A program made the position numbers and the translations under genes. Shown one piece after another: positions 56,057 through 64,000 of a stretch of DNA of 64,000 bases. Under the pieces are notes generated by a model. That model made no database searches and was not told the DNA's origin. It worked only from the letters and a program-made list of their open reading frames with translations. Positions within the stretch are counted from its first letter, which is position 1, and each line of letters begins with the position of its first letter. This stretch comes from Clostridiales bacterium (GTDB taxonomy: Bacteria; Bacillota; Clostridia; Oscillospirales; Oscillospiraceae). The stretch covers positions 1 through 64,000 of the forward strand of contig JAAYMC010000038.1 of assembly GCA_012521555.1 (NCBI GenBank), read 5' to 3'.

Positions 56057-57436
56057 TTATCCGCAGTAGACCGCAAAGACCGCTTTGTATAAATGGTAGG
56101 CGTCGAGCTTGGACGTAATCTCCCACGGCGCGTGCATGCTGAGGACGGGGACGCCTGCGTCAATCGTCGCGATGCCGCGGTTTGCCATGTACTTGGCGAC
56201 GGTGCCGCCGCCGCCCTGGTCCACTTTGCCCAGCTCGGCCATCTGCCAGCGCACGCCGTGCTTTTCAAACAGGGCGCGCAGCATCCCCACTGTCTCGGCT
56301 GACGCGTCCGACGAGCCGGCCTTCCCGCGGGAACCGGTAAATTTGAGCACGCCGATGCCGTAGTTGAGCCTTGCGCTGTTGTTCTTTTCGGAGACGTCGG
56401 CGTAGTTCGGGTCAAAGGCGTTGCACACGTCGGCGGACAGGCAGAAGGACTTCTCAAAGCAGTGGTGGAGCAAAACGCCCTGCGCGCGGCACAGGTCCGA
56501 GATAAACGCCTCGAACGCCGCCGACTGCATTCCCGTCACGCCGTCCGACCCAATCTCCTCCTTGTCCGTCAGCACGCACACGGCCGTCTTCTCCGGCGTG
56601 CCGATGTCCAACAGGGCGCGGAGGGCGGCGAAGGCGCAGACGCGGTCGTCCTGGCCGTACGCACCGATGAGGGAGCGGTCAAGCCCCGTGTCGCGGGCGC
56701 GCCCGGCGGGAACGGCCTCCAGCTCCGCGGAGAGGAAATCCTCCTCCGTGATGCCGTAGCGGTCGTAGAGCAATCTCAGCACGTTGTATTTCACGCGGTC
56801 TGAGTCCTTTTCCTCGCCAAACGGGCGGCTGCCGACGAGGATATTGAGGCCCTCGCCCGTAAACGCCTCGGAGAGCGTCTTTTTCGCCTGGTCCTTGTCG
56901 AGATGCGGGAGCAGGTCCGTGATATAGAAAACGGGGTCGCTCTCGTCTTCGCCGATGACGACGTCCACCGCCGTCCCGTCGCGGCGGACGACGACGCCGT
57001 GGAGAGAGAGCGGGATGGTCACCCACTGGTATTTTTTAATCCCGCCGTAGTAGTGCGTCTTGAAGAACGCAAGCTCCGTGTCCTCGTAGAGGGGGACCTG
57101 CTTTAAGTCGAGGCGCGGCGCGTCGACGTGCGCCGCGGTGATGTTGATGCCCTCGGAGAGGGGCTTTTCCCCGATGACGGCGAGCATGACCGCCTTGCCC
57201 TCGACCGTCTTGTACACCTTCATCCCGGGCCGGATCTCCATCCCCGCCTCATACGGCACAAATCCGCGCCCGGCGGCGAGCCTTACGGCGTATCTGACCG
57301 CCTCGCGCTCCGTTTTGGCCTCGTCGAGGAAGGTCTTGTATTCTTCGGCGTACCCGTAGGCGCGGTTTATTTCGTCTTCCGGGAGAATGTCGTATGCGTT
57401 TTTCTTTTTGAAAAACAGCTCGTCTCGCTCTGCCAT
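56057..57436 (-). CDS. M18-family aminopeptidase
   Basis: The 459-residue peptidase has 'NITAAHVDAPRLDLKQ' (His and Asp metal ligands), 'GAYGQDDRVCAFAALRAL' (bridging Asp), 'VLTDKEEIGSDGVTG' (catalytic Glu pair) and 'VPVLSMHAPWEITSKLDAYH' (terminal His). This is the M18 aspartyl aminopeptidase/ApeA family: large cytoplasmic oligomers with two metals that remove N-terminal, often acidic, residues. Length is normal. It follows coaE by 33 bases in a prfA–tsaC–coaE–M18 run. Confidence 0.93.
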   Translation of the reverse strand: MAERDELFFKKKNAYDILPEDEINRAYGYAEEYKTFLDEAKTEREAVRYAVRLAAGRGFVPYEAGMEIRPGMKVYKTVEGKAVMLAVIGEKPLSEGINITAAHVDAPRLDLKQVPLYEDTELAFFKTHYYGGIKKYQWVTIPLSLHGVVVRRDGTAVDVVIGEDESDPVFYITDLLPHLDKDQAKKTLSEAFTGEGLNILVGSRPFGEEKDSDRVKYNVLRLLYDRYGITEEDFLSAELEAVPAGRARDTGLDRSLIGAYGQDDRVCAFAALRALLDIGTPEKTAVCVLTDKEEIGSDGVTGMQSAAFEAFISDLCRAQGVLLHHCFEKSFCLSADVCNAFDPNYADVSEKNNSARLNYGIGVLKFTGSRGKAGSSDASAETVGMLRALFEKHGVRWQMAELGKVDQGGGGTVAKYMANRGIATIDAGVPVLSMHAPWEITSKLDAYHLYKAVFAVYCG

Positions 57437-57469
57437 GTTTATACTCCTTTCCTTTAAGCGCTCAGCTCT

Positions 57470-58078
57470 TTACGCGGTCTGGTTCATCTTCGAGAGCATC
57501 TCGGTGAAAAACGCCCTGCAGCGCTGCCTGAATTCGTCCGACGTGGGCGCGTTGCTTTCAAGGACGCAGTCGCAGTTTTCAATGAAGAAAGACGCCGGTT
57601 TCTGCGCGGCCACGCGCATGCGCGCGTATTCTTCCGAAACGCCGTCGCGCTCCATAATGCGACGCACGCGCACTTCTTCCGGCGCCGTGACGCCGATGAG
57701 CACGTCGCAGCGCTCCCCCAGCCCGCTTTCGATGAGCGCGATCGCGTCAATGGCGGCGACGGAGACGTTCTCCTCCCGCCACTGCGCAAGCAGGCGGTCG
57801 ACTTCCTCCACGACGTAGCGGTGTGTGATGGCGTTGAGGTCCGCCAGCGCCTTTTCGTCCGCGAAGACAATGCGCCCGAGCGCCTTGCGGTCGAGCACGC
57901 CGTTTTGGATGACGCCGGGGAAACGGGCTTCTATTTCGCCGAGCATCGCCCGGTTCGTTTCAAGCATGTCATGATAGAGCGCGTCGCAGTCGATGACGCG
58001 CGCGCCAAATTCCTTCAGGACGCCCAGCACCGTCGTCTTCCCGCTGCCGGTGCCGCCCGTAATGCCTATTATAAACAT
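57470..58078 (-). CDS. coaE: Dephospho-CoA kinase
   Basis: The 202-residue P-loop kinase starts 'MFIIGITGGTGSGKTTVLGV' and has 'DCDALYHDML', 'IDAIALIESGLGERCD' and 'RIMERDGVSEEYARMR' (lid). It phosphorylates the 3' ribose hydroxyl of dephospho-CoA, the last step of CoA synthesis. Length is normal. The gene lies between tsaC and the M18 peptidase on the same strand. Confidence 0.95.
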   Translation of the reverse strand: MFIIGITGGTGSGKTTVLGVLKEFGARVIDCDALYHDMLETNRAMLGEIEARFPGVIQNGVLDRKALGRIVFADEKALADLNAITHRYVVEEVDRLLAQWREENVSVAAIDAIALIESGLGERCDVLIGVTAPEEVRVRRIMERDGVSEEYARMRVAAQKPASFFIENCDCVLESNAPTSDEFRQRCRAFFTEMLSKMNQTA

Positions 58079-58110
58079 ACTGCCTCCGTATTATCGAAAA
58101 GGAATGCCCT

Positions 58111-58734
58111 TTATTTCACTTCCATGCCCAGCACGCGCTCGATTTCCGCCCTCTCAAGGCCTCCCTGCCGGAGAATCCTCGGCGGGGTGGCGGTCAGGTC
58201 CACAATCGTGGACTCAATCCCCAGCGCGCACTGTCCCCCGTCGATGACGGCGTCGATTTTCCCGTCGAACACGTCGAGCACGTCCTGCGCGCATTTCGGG
58301 CTCTTCTCGCCGGAGAGGTTGGCCGACGGCGCCGCAAGCGGCACGCCGGCTGTGCGGATGAGCCGGAGCGTCATCTCATGGTCCGGGCAGCGCACGCCGA
58401 CCGTGTCGCCCCCCGCCACCACGATGTCCGGCACCGCCTCGCTTCGCCATAAGACCATCGTCAGCGGCCCCGGCCAGAAGGCGTCGGCGAGAGCGTACGC
58501 CTCTTCGGGTATGCCGCGGCAAAAGCGCTCGACGTCCCGCATGGAGGCGACGAGCAGGCTGATGGGCTTCGTCTCCGGCCTGTTTTTCACCTCGTAAATC
58601 TTTTCAACGGCGCGCGCGTTCAGGCCGTTTGCGGCAAGGCCGTAGACCGTCTCCGTCGGCACGGCGACGAGCCCGCCGCCGAGAATGATTTCCGCCGCGA
58701 GGGGGATATTATCTGTTATTCTCCGTGTCGTCAT
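58111..58734 (-). CDS. tsaC: Threonylcarbamoyl-AMP synthase
   Basis: The 207-residue YrdC/Sua5 protein has 'GGLVAVPTETVYGLAANGLN', 'KNRPETKPISLLVAS', 'FWPGPLTMVL', 'VGVRCPDHEMTLRLI' and 'APSANLSGEKSP'. It lacks the extra Sua5 C-terminal domain, so it is the short TsaC-like form, although the C-terminus has a short extension. It makes threonylcarbamoyl-AMP for t6A37 of ANN-decoding tRNAs. It starts 35 bases after prfA, a common pairing in Firmicutes; the usual intervening prmC is absent here. Confidence 0.93.
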   Translation of the reverse strand: MTTRRITDNIPLAAEIILGGGLVAVPTETVYGLAANGLNARAVEKIYEVKNRPETKPISLLVASMRDVERFCRGIPEEAYALADAFWPGPLTMVLWRSEAVPDIVVAGGDTVGVRCPDHEMTLRLIRTAGVPLAAPSANLSGEKSPKCAQDVLDVFDGKIDAVIDGGQCALGIESTIVDLTATPPRILRQGGLERAEIERVLGMEVK

Positions 58735-58769
58735 AGCGCATCTTTCGCGTGTTGCGGCTTCCTTTCGCC

Positions 58770-59837
58770 TTATTCCTCCGGCTGCATCGCCGAGAGTTTT
58801 GCCGTCTGGTCCGCCAGCTGCAGGGCCTCGATGACTTCGTCCAGGTCGCCGTCGAGAATCTCGTCGAGCCGGTAGAGCGTCAGGCCAATCCGGTGGTCCG
58901 TCATGCGGCCCTGCGGGAAGTTGTAGGTGCGGATGCGCTCGGAGCGGTCGCCCGTTCCGACCTGGCTCTTCCGCTCGGCCGCCTGCGCCTCGATCTGTTT
59001 TCGCCGCTCCTGCTCGTACAGGCGCGAGACAAGGATTTTCATGGCGCGCTCGCGGTTTTTATGCTGGCTGCGCTCGTCCTGGCATTCGACGACCGTGCCC
59101 GTCGGGATGTGCGTGATGCGGATGGCCGACTCCGTCTTGTTGACGTGCTGCCCGCCGGCGCCGCTGGAGCGGAACGTGTCAATCTGCAGATCGGCGGGGT
59201 TTATCTCAAAGTCCACCTCTTCCATCTCCGGCAGCACGGCGACGGTGACGGTGCTCGTGTGGATGCGGCCGGACGACTCCGTGTCCGGCACGCGCTGGAC
59301 GCGGTGCACGCCGCTTTCGTATTTCAGGCGCGAGTACGCCCCCTCGCCGATGACGAGGAAGCTCACCTCGCGGATGCCGCCCAGCTCCGTCTCATTGATA
59401 TACGCCACTTCCGTCTTCCAGTGCATGCGGTCGGCGTACATGCAGTACATGCGGAACAGGCTCGCCGCAAACAGCGCCGCCTCGTCCCCGCCCGCCCCGC
59501 TGCGGATTTCGATGATGACGTTCTTCGAGTCGTTCGGGTCGCGCGGCAAAAGCAAAATCTTGATCTCCTTTTCAAGGCGCTCCATTTCGATTTTCGCCGC
59601 GTCGTACTCCTCCTGCGCGATCTCCTTCATCTCCGGGTCGGAGAGAAGCTCCTCCGCCTCCCTCTTGTTCTGCTCGGCGCGCTTGTATTTGCGGTACGCC
59701 TCGACAACAGGCGCGATGTCCTTCTGCTCGCGCGCGAGCTTTGCGTACATCGCGGGGTCTGTATAGACGGAGGGGTCCTGCATGCGCTTTTCAAGTTCCA
59801 GATATTTTCCTTCGATTTCTCTCAGTTTGTCGAACAT
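58770..59837 (-). CDS. prfA: Peptide chain release factor 1
   Basis: The 355-residue class I release factor has the catalytic '[17 protein letters not shown]' (GGQ), the long coiled N-terminal domain and the codon-recognition region. '[20 protein letters not shown]' is typical of RF1. It ends translation at UAA and UAG. A promoter lies upstream at 59894-59922. ATG 59837 gives the usual N-terminus. Confidence 0.96.
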   Translation of the reverse strand: MFDKLREIEGKYLELEKRMQDPSVYTDPAMYAKLAREQKDIAPVVEAYRKYKRAEQNKREAEELLSDPEMKEIAQEEYDAAKIEMERLEKEIKILLLPRDPNDSKNVIIEIRSGAGGDEAALFAASLFRMYCMYADRMHWKTEVAYINETELGGIREVSFLVIGEGAYSRLKYESGVHRVQRVPDTESSGRIHTSTVTVAVLPEMEEVDFEINPADLQIDTFRSSGAGGQHVNKTESAIRITHIPTGTVVECQDERSQHKNRERAMKILVSRLYEQERRKQIEAQAAERKSQVGTGDRSERIRTYNFPQGRMTDHRIGLTLYRLDEILDGDLDEVIEALQLADQTAKLSAMQPEE

Positions 59838-59893
59838 AAACGACGTCCTTCGCTTTTATTTCATACCGTAATCAGCCAAAAAAGCCAATTTAA

Positions 59894-59922
59894 AATATTA
59901 ACACAGTCTCATTTTCTTGTAA
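59894..59922 (-). promoter_or_regulatory. prfA: Promoter for the prfA operon
   Basis: Minus strand TTTACA (59917-59922), 17-bp spacer, TAATAT (59894-59899), 57 bp before prfA. Confidence 0.6.
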
Positions 59923-60005
59923 ACTCCCGCTCGCAAAACCATGCTGTCGACTTAAGCAAAAAGCGAGATTCTCGTCCTAAACACGCTTTATATGGCAAAC
60001 CCGCG

Positions 60006-60034
60006 CGCCCGCCCTCTTGAACGGCGGGCGTTTT
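60006..60034 (+). terminator. Terminator-like hairpin without an upstream gene
   Basis: Stem CGCCCGCC/GGCGGGCG (60006-60013, 60023-60030) followed by TTTTG on the plus strand, with no plus-strand gene before it. It may be an attenuator in the leader of the next gene or the end of a short RNA. Confidence 0.5.
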
Positions 60035-60078
60035 GATGATACCATCGTCTCGACCTTCCGCCGGAGGAGCTGATACCC

Positions 60079-61665
60079 TTGATTGAACTGAAAAATCTGA
60101 CCGTCCCCGCCGTGGAGGGACCCGAAGGCGTTTATGCCGCAGCCGCGCGGGCGCTGGGCGTCCCGCAAAGCCAAATCAAGACGCTTGAGATATTGCGCCG
60201 CTCCGTCGACGCAAGGCGGAAAAACGCCATCTCATTTGTCTTTACCGTCGCCGTCTCCCTCGAGGGCGAAGACGCTCTCCTCGAAAAGGCGCGCGGGAAG
60301 TTTCGCCGCTACCAGCCGCCGGAGCCCTACCGCTTCCCTTACTCTCATCTCACGGCGGAAAAACGCCCCGTCGTCGTCGGCATGGGCCCGGCGGGGCTGT
60401 TTGCGGCGCTGTGCCTTGCGGAAGCGGGCGTGCCGCCGATCGTCATAGAGCGCGGACAGCCCGTGGAGCGGCGCGTCAAGGACGTTAATCGCTTCTGGGA
60501 GACGGGCGCGCTGGATACCAGCTCCAACGTGCAGTTCGGCGAAGGCGGCGCCGGCACGTTCTCCGACGGCAAGCTCACGACGGGCATCAGCGACGCGCGC
60601 ATCCCCTTCGTTCTCAGGCGTTTCGTCGAGTTCGGCGCGCCGGAGGACATCCTGTACCTCTCAAAGCCCCACATCGGGACGGACAGGCTGCGCGCCCTGC
60701 TCGTAAACATGCGCCGGCACCTCATTTCGCTCGGGTGCGACATCCGATTCAGCGCGCGGCTTGCCGACATCGACACCGCGGACGGGCGCGTGCGGGCGCT
60801 GCGCGTCGAGTCGGAGGGCGGCGCTTACACCCTGCCCGCAGACTATGTCCTGCTCGCCCCCGGTAACGGCGCCCGGGACACGTTTGAGATGCTTATGAGC
60901 CGCGGCGTGAAGCTCACGCCGAAAAACTTTTCCGTCGGCGTGCGGATAGAGCACCTGCAAAGCGCCATCGACGCGGCCAACTACGGAAAGGCCGCCACGC
61001 TCGGCACGCTGCCGGCTTCGGACTACAAGCTCGCCGTCCACCTCAGGGACGGGCACAGCGTCTACACCTTCTGCGTCTGCCCGGGCGGGCACGTCGTCGC
61101 CGCGGCAAGCGAGTCAGGCCGCGTTGTGACAAACGGCATGAGTTATTATGCCCGCGACGGGCAAAACTGCAACGGCGGGCTGCTCGTGTCCGTCACGCCG
61201 GACGACTTCGGGCACGGCGCGCTCGACGGCATCGCCTTCCAGCGCCGGCTGGAAGAGGCGGCTTACCAATACGGCGGCGGAGGCTACCGCGCACCGGCGC
61301 AGCTTTTAGGCGACTTCCTCGCGAAAAGGCCGTCTGCCGGGCACCGCTCCGTCGTGCCGACGTACAGGCCGGGCGTTAAGTTCTGCAACCTCTGGGACGT
61401 GCTCCCCGATTTTGTCTGCCGCGCCCTCGCCGAGGCCATCCCGGAGATGGACAGAAAAGTGCGCGGCTTTGCCCATCCCGACGCGGTGCTCACCGCCGTC
61501 GAGACGCGCTCGTCGAGCCCCGTGCGCATCGAGCGCGAGGACGGGCAGAGCGTCAGCCTCAAAGGGCTCTTCCCCGCCGGGGAAGGCGCGGGGTACGCCG
61601 GCGGCATCATGTCCGCCGCGGTCGACGGCATCCGCGCGGCCGAGGCCCTGTGCGCGGCGCTGTGA
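60079..61665 (+). CDS. FAD-dependent oxidoreductase (COG2509-like)
   Basis: The 528-residue protein has a short N-terminal domain of about 90 residues ('GVPQSQIKTLEILRRSVDAR'), an FAD-binding 'VVVGMGPAGLFAALCLAEAG', 'SNVQFGEGGAGTFSDGKLTT' and a C-terminal 'LFPAGEGAGYAGGIMSAAVD'. This fits the bacterial FAD-dependent dehydrogenase family of about 530 residues common in Firmicutes (COG2509-like). The reaction is not known. TTG 60079 is used, with GGAGGAG 10 bases upstream. A terminator follows. Confidence 0.85.
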   Translation: MIELKNLTVPAVEGPEGVYAAAARALGVPQSQIKTLEILRRSVDARRKNAISFVFTVAVSLEGEDALLEKARGKFRRYQPPEPYRFPYSHLTAEKRPVVVGMGPAGLFAALCLAEAGVPPIVIERGQPVERRVKDVNRFWETGALDTSSNVQFGEGGAGTFSDGKLTTGISDARIPFVLRRFVEFGAPEDILYLSKPHIGTDRLRALLVNMRRHLISLGCDIRFSARLADIDTADGRVRALRVESEGGAYTLPADYVLLAPGNGARDTFEMLMSRGVKLTPKNFSVGVRIEHLQSAIDAANYGKAATLGTLPASDYKLAVHLRDGHSVYTFCVCPGGHVVAAASESGRVVTNGMSYYARDGQNCNGGLLVSVTPDDFGHGALDGIAFQRRLEEAAYQYGGGGYRAPAQLLGDFLAKRPSAGHRSVVPTYRPGVKFCNLWDVLPDFVCRALAEAIPEMDRKVRGFAHPDAVLTAVETRSSSPVRIEREDGQSVSLKGLFPAGEGAGYAGGIMSAAVDGIRAAEALCAAL

Positions 61666-61687
61666 CGGCGCGCAGGCACAAAAAGAG

Positions 61688-61718
61688 AAAAACCGCCTGC
61701 TTTTGGCAGGCGGTTTTT
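61688..61718. terminator. Bidirectional terminator between convergent genes
   Basis: Stem AAAAACCGCCTGC/GCAGGCGGTTTTT (61688-61700, 61706-61718, loop TTTTG) with flanks usable in both directions. Confidence 0.9.
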
Positions 61719-61720
61719 GA

Positions 61721-63304
61721 TCAGTACATCATGATTTCAATGGTGACGAAGGGCCTCCCGTCAATACTCCTTGCTCCGATGGCGACGATGATGCCATACG
61801 TCTGGTTTACGTAATAACTGACGATGTAGCCCGTCATCAGGTTAAATCCCCCGTAAGCAAACCCGTTGTCCTCAAGGAGGTCGATGTACCTCGTGAGCTT
61901 GCCTGACAGGTCGGCGTCCGTCATCCCCTCCACGAGATAGTTAAAGACGCTTCCGCCGTCGTACCTGTAAGGCGAAAGCTGCGCCAGAGCGCCGAAATCG
62001 GGGACGGGGTAATAGTCCGCGTAATAGACGGTCTTCGGCAGGATCTCCCTGAAATCCTTCAGCTCGCCGGCTTCAAGGCGTTTTAAGTCGTTGATGGGGA
62101 CGATGAGGTTGATGTTCTGCCCCGACGCGGCAAACGCCGTCGTCACGCCGACGACCTTGCCCGACGCGTCGAGCAGGACGCCGCCGCTGCTGCCGGGCGA
62201 GATCGGCGCCGTCGTCTGGATGAAACGCATCCCGTCGATTTCCCGGTTGAGGCCCGAGATAATGCCCGTTGAAAACGTGTTTTTCAGCCCGAGCGGGTTG
62301 CCGAGAGCGTACACCGTCTCGCCGACGCGCACCGCGTCGGAGTCGGCCAGCTTCAGGGCAGGAAAGCCCTCCCCCTCCACCTGAATAAGGGCGAGGTCGA
62401 TGTTGTCCTTTTCGCCGGTGGCGTAAACGCCGAGCACTTTATGGCGCTGCCCGTCCGACGTGACGGCGACGGCGGCCGTCGCCCCCTTGATGACGTGGAA
62501 GTTCGTGACGGCAAGCCCGTCCTCGCGGATGAAAAAGCCGCTGCCCGTCTTGATTTTTGTGCCCTTCATATCCGTGATCTCAAGGTAAAACACGGCGGGC
62601 GAGGCCATTTCATACAGCGCGTTCGGCTCAAGGCTCAGGCGCAGGTCAAAGCGCTGGCGCAGCGCCGGAGTCACCATACGCACGACGATGGCCGCAACCT
62701 CCGCGCGCGTGACGGGCAAGTCGGGGTAAAACGCGCGGTTTGCGCCGCTTCCCGTCAGGACGCCGGCGGCGTAGAGCGCGTAGACGGCGCTTGAATATGG
62801 CTTGTCCTCCGGCACGTCCGCAATCGCGCCGGCGTCGACGCGGTTCATGGCCCCGAGCGCCTCCGCGGGCAGCGCACGAGACAAAATCGCCGCGACCTGC
62901 GCGCGTGTGGCGACCGCGTCAAAGGACTCAATTTCCTCATCAATAATCCCGTTTGCCCTCGCGTAGTCGGCATAGCCGCTGTACCACGCGCCGTCCGCTT
63001 CGGGGATGGCGGCGCCGTAGTACGTCGCATGGATGACGGCCGCGAGCTTGACGGCTTCCGCGAGCGTGACGGGAGACTCCGGCTCAAAGCGCGTGTCCGT
63101 CCGCCCGGCAATTAACCCCAGCTCGTAAGCGATCTGCACGTACTGCGCATACCACTTGACGGACTGGATGTCCTCAAACCGGCCGGTTGTGTATGTACGG
63201 ACGGGCCTGAACCGGTCAAGCCCCGCCGTCTGCGCCGCGGCAAGCGGCACGACGGTTATCATCAAAACAAGCGCGATGAGCCCCGCGGTAAGTCTCTTTC
63301 TCAT
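61721..63304 (-). CDS. Secreted trypsin-like (HtrA/S1C) protease with N-terminal SLH repeats
   Basis: The 527-residue protein has a signal peptide ('LTAGLIALVLMITVVPLAAA'), then three SLH repeats up to about residue 215 ('FEDIQSVKWYAQYVQIAYEL', 'ATRAQVAAILSR', 'PVTRAEVAAIVVRM'). A chymotrypsin-fold protease domain follows, with the triad in 'GLAVTNFHVIKG' (His), 'KDNIDLALIQVEG' (Asp) and 'SPGSSGGVLLD' (Ser). There is no PDZ domain; about 120 other residues end the protein. It should be held at the wall by SLH binding to pyruvylated polymer, as the NAGPA protein is. A promoter lies at 63369-63397. Confidence 0.9.
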   Translation of the reverse strand: MRKRLTAGLIALVLMITVVPLAAAQTAGLDRFRPVRTYTTGRFEDIQSVKWYAQYVQIAYELGLIAGRTDTRFEPESPVTLAEAVKLAAVIHATYYGAAIPEADGAWYSGYADYARANGIIDEEIESFDAVATRAQVAAILSRALPAEALGAMNRVDAGAIADVPEDKPYSSAVYALYAAGVLTGSGANRAFYPDLPVTRAEVAAIVVRMVTPALRQRFDLRLSLEPNALYEMASPAVFYLEITDMKGTKIKTGSGFFIREDGLAVTNFHVIKGATAAVAVTSDGQRHKVLGVYATGEKDNIDLALIQVEGEGFPALKLADSDAVRVGETVYALGNPLGLKNTFSTGIISGLNREIDGMRFIQTTAPISPGSSGGVLLDASGKVVGVTTAFAASGQNINLIVPINDLKRLEAGELKDFREILPKTVYYADYYPVPDFGALAQLSPYRYDGGSVFNYLVEGMTDADLSGKLTRYIDLLEDNGFAYGGFNLMTGYIVSYYVNQTYGIIVAIGARSIDGRPFVTIEIMMY

Positions 63305-63368
63305 TGTATCCTCCTGTTGCCGAAAAACGCGCGCCGCTTATTAAGGCGCGGCGCATGCCATTTTTTTC

Positions 63369-63397
63369 ATTGTACATGGACGGCGCTCCAGTTTCAA
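63369..63397 (-). promoter_or_regulatory. Sigma-A type promoter for the SLH-protease gene
   Basis: Minus strand TTGAAA (63392-63397), 17-bp spacer, TACAAT (63369-63374), 65 bp before ATG 63304. The leader contains a GC-rich inverted repeat near 63326-63352. Confidence 0.75.
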
Positions 63398-63433
63398 CCG
63401 TTTTTGTCAGGCGTGCGTATTTTTCGTCGGATG

Positions 63434-63468
63434 AAATAAAAAGCAGCCGCATTGGCCGCCGGCTGCTT
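63434..63468 (-). terminator. Terminator of the CPBP protease gene
   Basis: Minus-strand stem AAGCAGCCG/CGGCTGCTT (63468-63460, 63449-63441), then a T-run at 63440-63434. Confidence 0.75.
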
Positions 63469-63490
63469 GATGCGTCGTCTTTGGAACCGA

Positions 63491-64000
63491 TTACTCCGCT
63501 GTGTGCTCCGGCGGGCGCGGCGGCCGACGCGAGAGGTAGTAGAGCGAGTCGTCGATGACATACTTGAAGTTCCGGCTGACTAAAAGGTACGCGCTCGACA
63601 GGATGAAAAACAGGATGCCCGCGAGACCGATGAGCCCGGCGCTTTTGCCGAACGCAAGGTCCGACAGCAGCGCGCTGGACACGACGGAAAAGCTGTTGAT
63701 CGCGATGTGCACCACCATGGGCGCTACCATTGAGCTGCTCCTGTAGTAGACAAGGCCGAGGAGAAGGCCGATGACGGCGGCGTACGCGCCCTGCACGGGC
63801 TGCAGGTGATAGACCCCGAACAGCACCGCCTGGACGACGAGGGCGATTTTGATGGGCATGATTTTCCTCAGCTCGCCGAAAATCAGCCCGCGGAACATAA
63901 TCTCCTCGACGACCGGGCCGATAATCCCGACGGTCAGGAGCGTGATGACGAAATCCCCGCCGACAATGAGCTGGGAAAGCTCCTCGTAGTTTTGAAACAG
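63491..64000 (-). CDS. CPBP-family intramembrane metalloprotease (5' end beyond window)
   Basis: The frame is open to the last base of the window, so only the C-terminal 169 residues are seen. They contain the CPBP (CAAX protease and bacteriocin-processing) motif 'GPVVEEIMFRGLIFG' (EExxxR), then 'ALVVQAVLFGVYHLQP' (FxxxH) and 'MVAPMVVHIAINSFSV' (HxxxN/B-type). At least four membrane helices are visible. Family members cut prenylated or other membrane proteins, or protect against bacteriocins. An ATG at 63898 would cut the motif and is not the start. A charged tail 'RRPPRPPEHTAE' ends it. Confidence 0.9.
   Translation of the reverse strand: MFQNYEELSQLIVGGDFVITLLTVGIIGPVVEEIMFRGLIFGELRKIMPIKIALVVQAVLFGVYHLQPVQGAYAAVIGLLLGLVYYRSSSMVAPMVVHIAINSFSVVSSALLSDLAFGKSAGLIGLAGILFFILSSAYLLVSRNFKYVIDDSLYYLSRRPPRPPEHTAE

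Overview
The window looks like chromosome of a GC-rich, spore-forming, Gram-positive member of the Clostridia, most like the Oscillospiraceae. This is inferred from gene content, not from a 16S gene or a database match. Support comes from the sporulation/germination gene ypeB, the tepA–ftsK/spoIIIE neighbourhood, SLH-domain surface proteins with a CsaB-type pyruvyl transferase, lipoproteins with lipoboxes, strong GGAGG ribosome binding sites, and the absence of outer-membrane genes.

Layout. 1-0.8 kb: the 3' end of an AraC-type regulator, a stranded fibronectin-III fragment and a tRNA-Gln, more AT-rich than what follows. 0.9-6.4 kb: single housekeeping genes (orphan DNA methyltransferase, zincin, NUDIX, Spx/ArsC-like reductase, arylamine N-acetyltransferase, phosphodiesterase) and a cluster of three small proteins of unknown function. 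6.4-12 kb (minus strand): obg, an aminotransferase, trpS, a TagO/WecA-type sugar-phosphate transferase and a membrane-anchored protein. 12-20.4 kb: envelope region with an SLH/phosphodiester glycosidase and a tightly overlapping plus-strand operon (O-antigen ligase-like protein, GT4, two DUF4330 proteins, and a GT4–CsaB fusion). 20.6-24.9 kb: rsmE, an aconitase-family hydratase and NADP isocitrate dehydrogenase. 25-35 kb: helical protein, old-yellow-enzyme/enoate reductase-type flavoenzyme, then dnaE, a beta-CASP nuclease and a GH3 glycosidase. 35-38 kb: polar amino acid ABC transporter. 38-47.6 kb (minus strand): ypeB, an anchored protein, gltX, ftsK/spoIIIE, a degenerate UppP homologue, tepA and a PepV-type dipeptidase. 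47.6-56 kb: accessory-looking region with AT-rich spacers holding a tautomerase–cupin pair, a serpin lipoprotein and a CUT2-type ABC transporter whose ATPase gene is frameshifted. 56-64 kb: M18 aminopeptidase, coaE, tsaC and prfA, then a FAD-dependent oxidoreductase, an SLH–trypsin-like protease and a truncated CPBP membrane protease.

How genes fit together. TagO-type transferase, O-antigen ligase-like polymerase, two GT4 enzymes and the GT4–CsaB fusion together suggest synthesis and ketal-pyruvylation of a secondary cell wall polymer. Pyruvylated polymer is the known ligand of SLH domains, and two SLH proteins (12.0-14.4 and 61.7-63.3 kb) are encoded here as likely clients. The least explained signals are the 23-bp perfect inverted repeat around the serpin/ABC-transporter promoter region, which could be an invertible promoter; the UppP homologue that has lost its catalytic residues inside the tepA–ftsK block; and a hairpin that sequesters the tepA ribosome binding site. 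No CRISPR array, transposase, integrase or phage gene was found.
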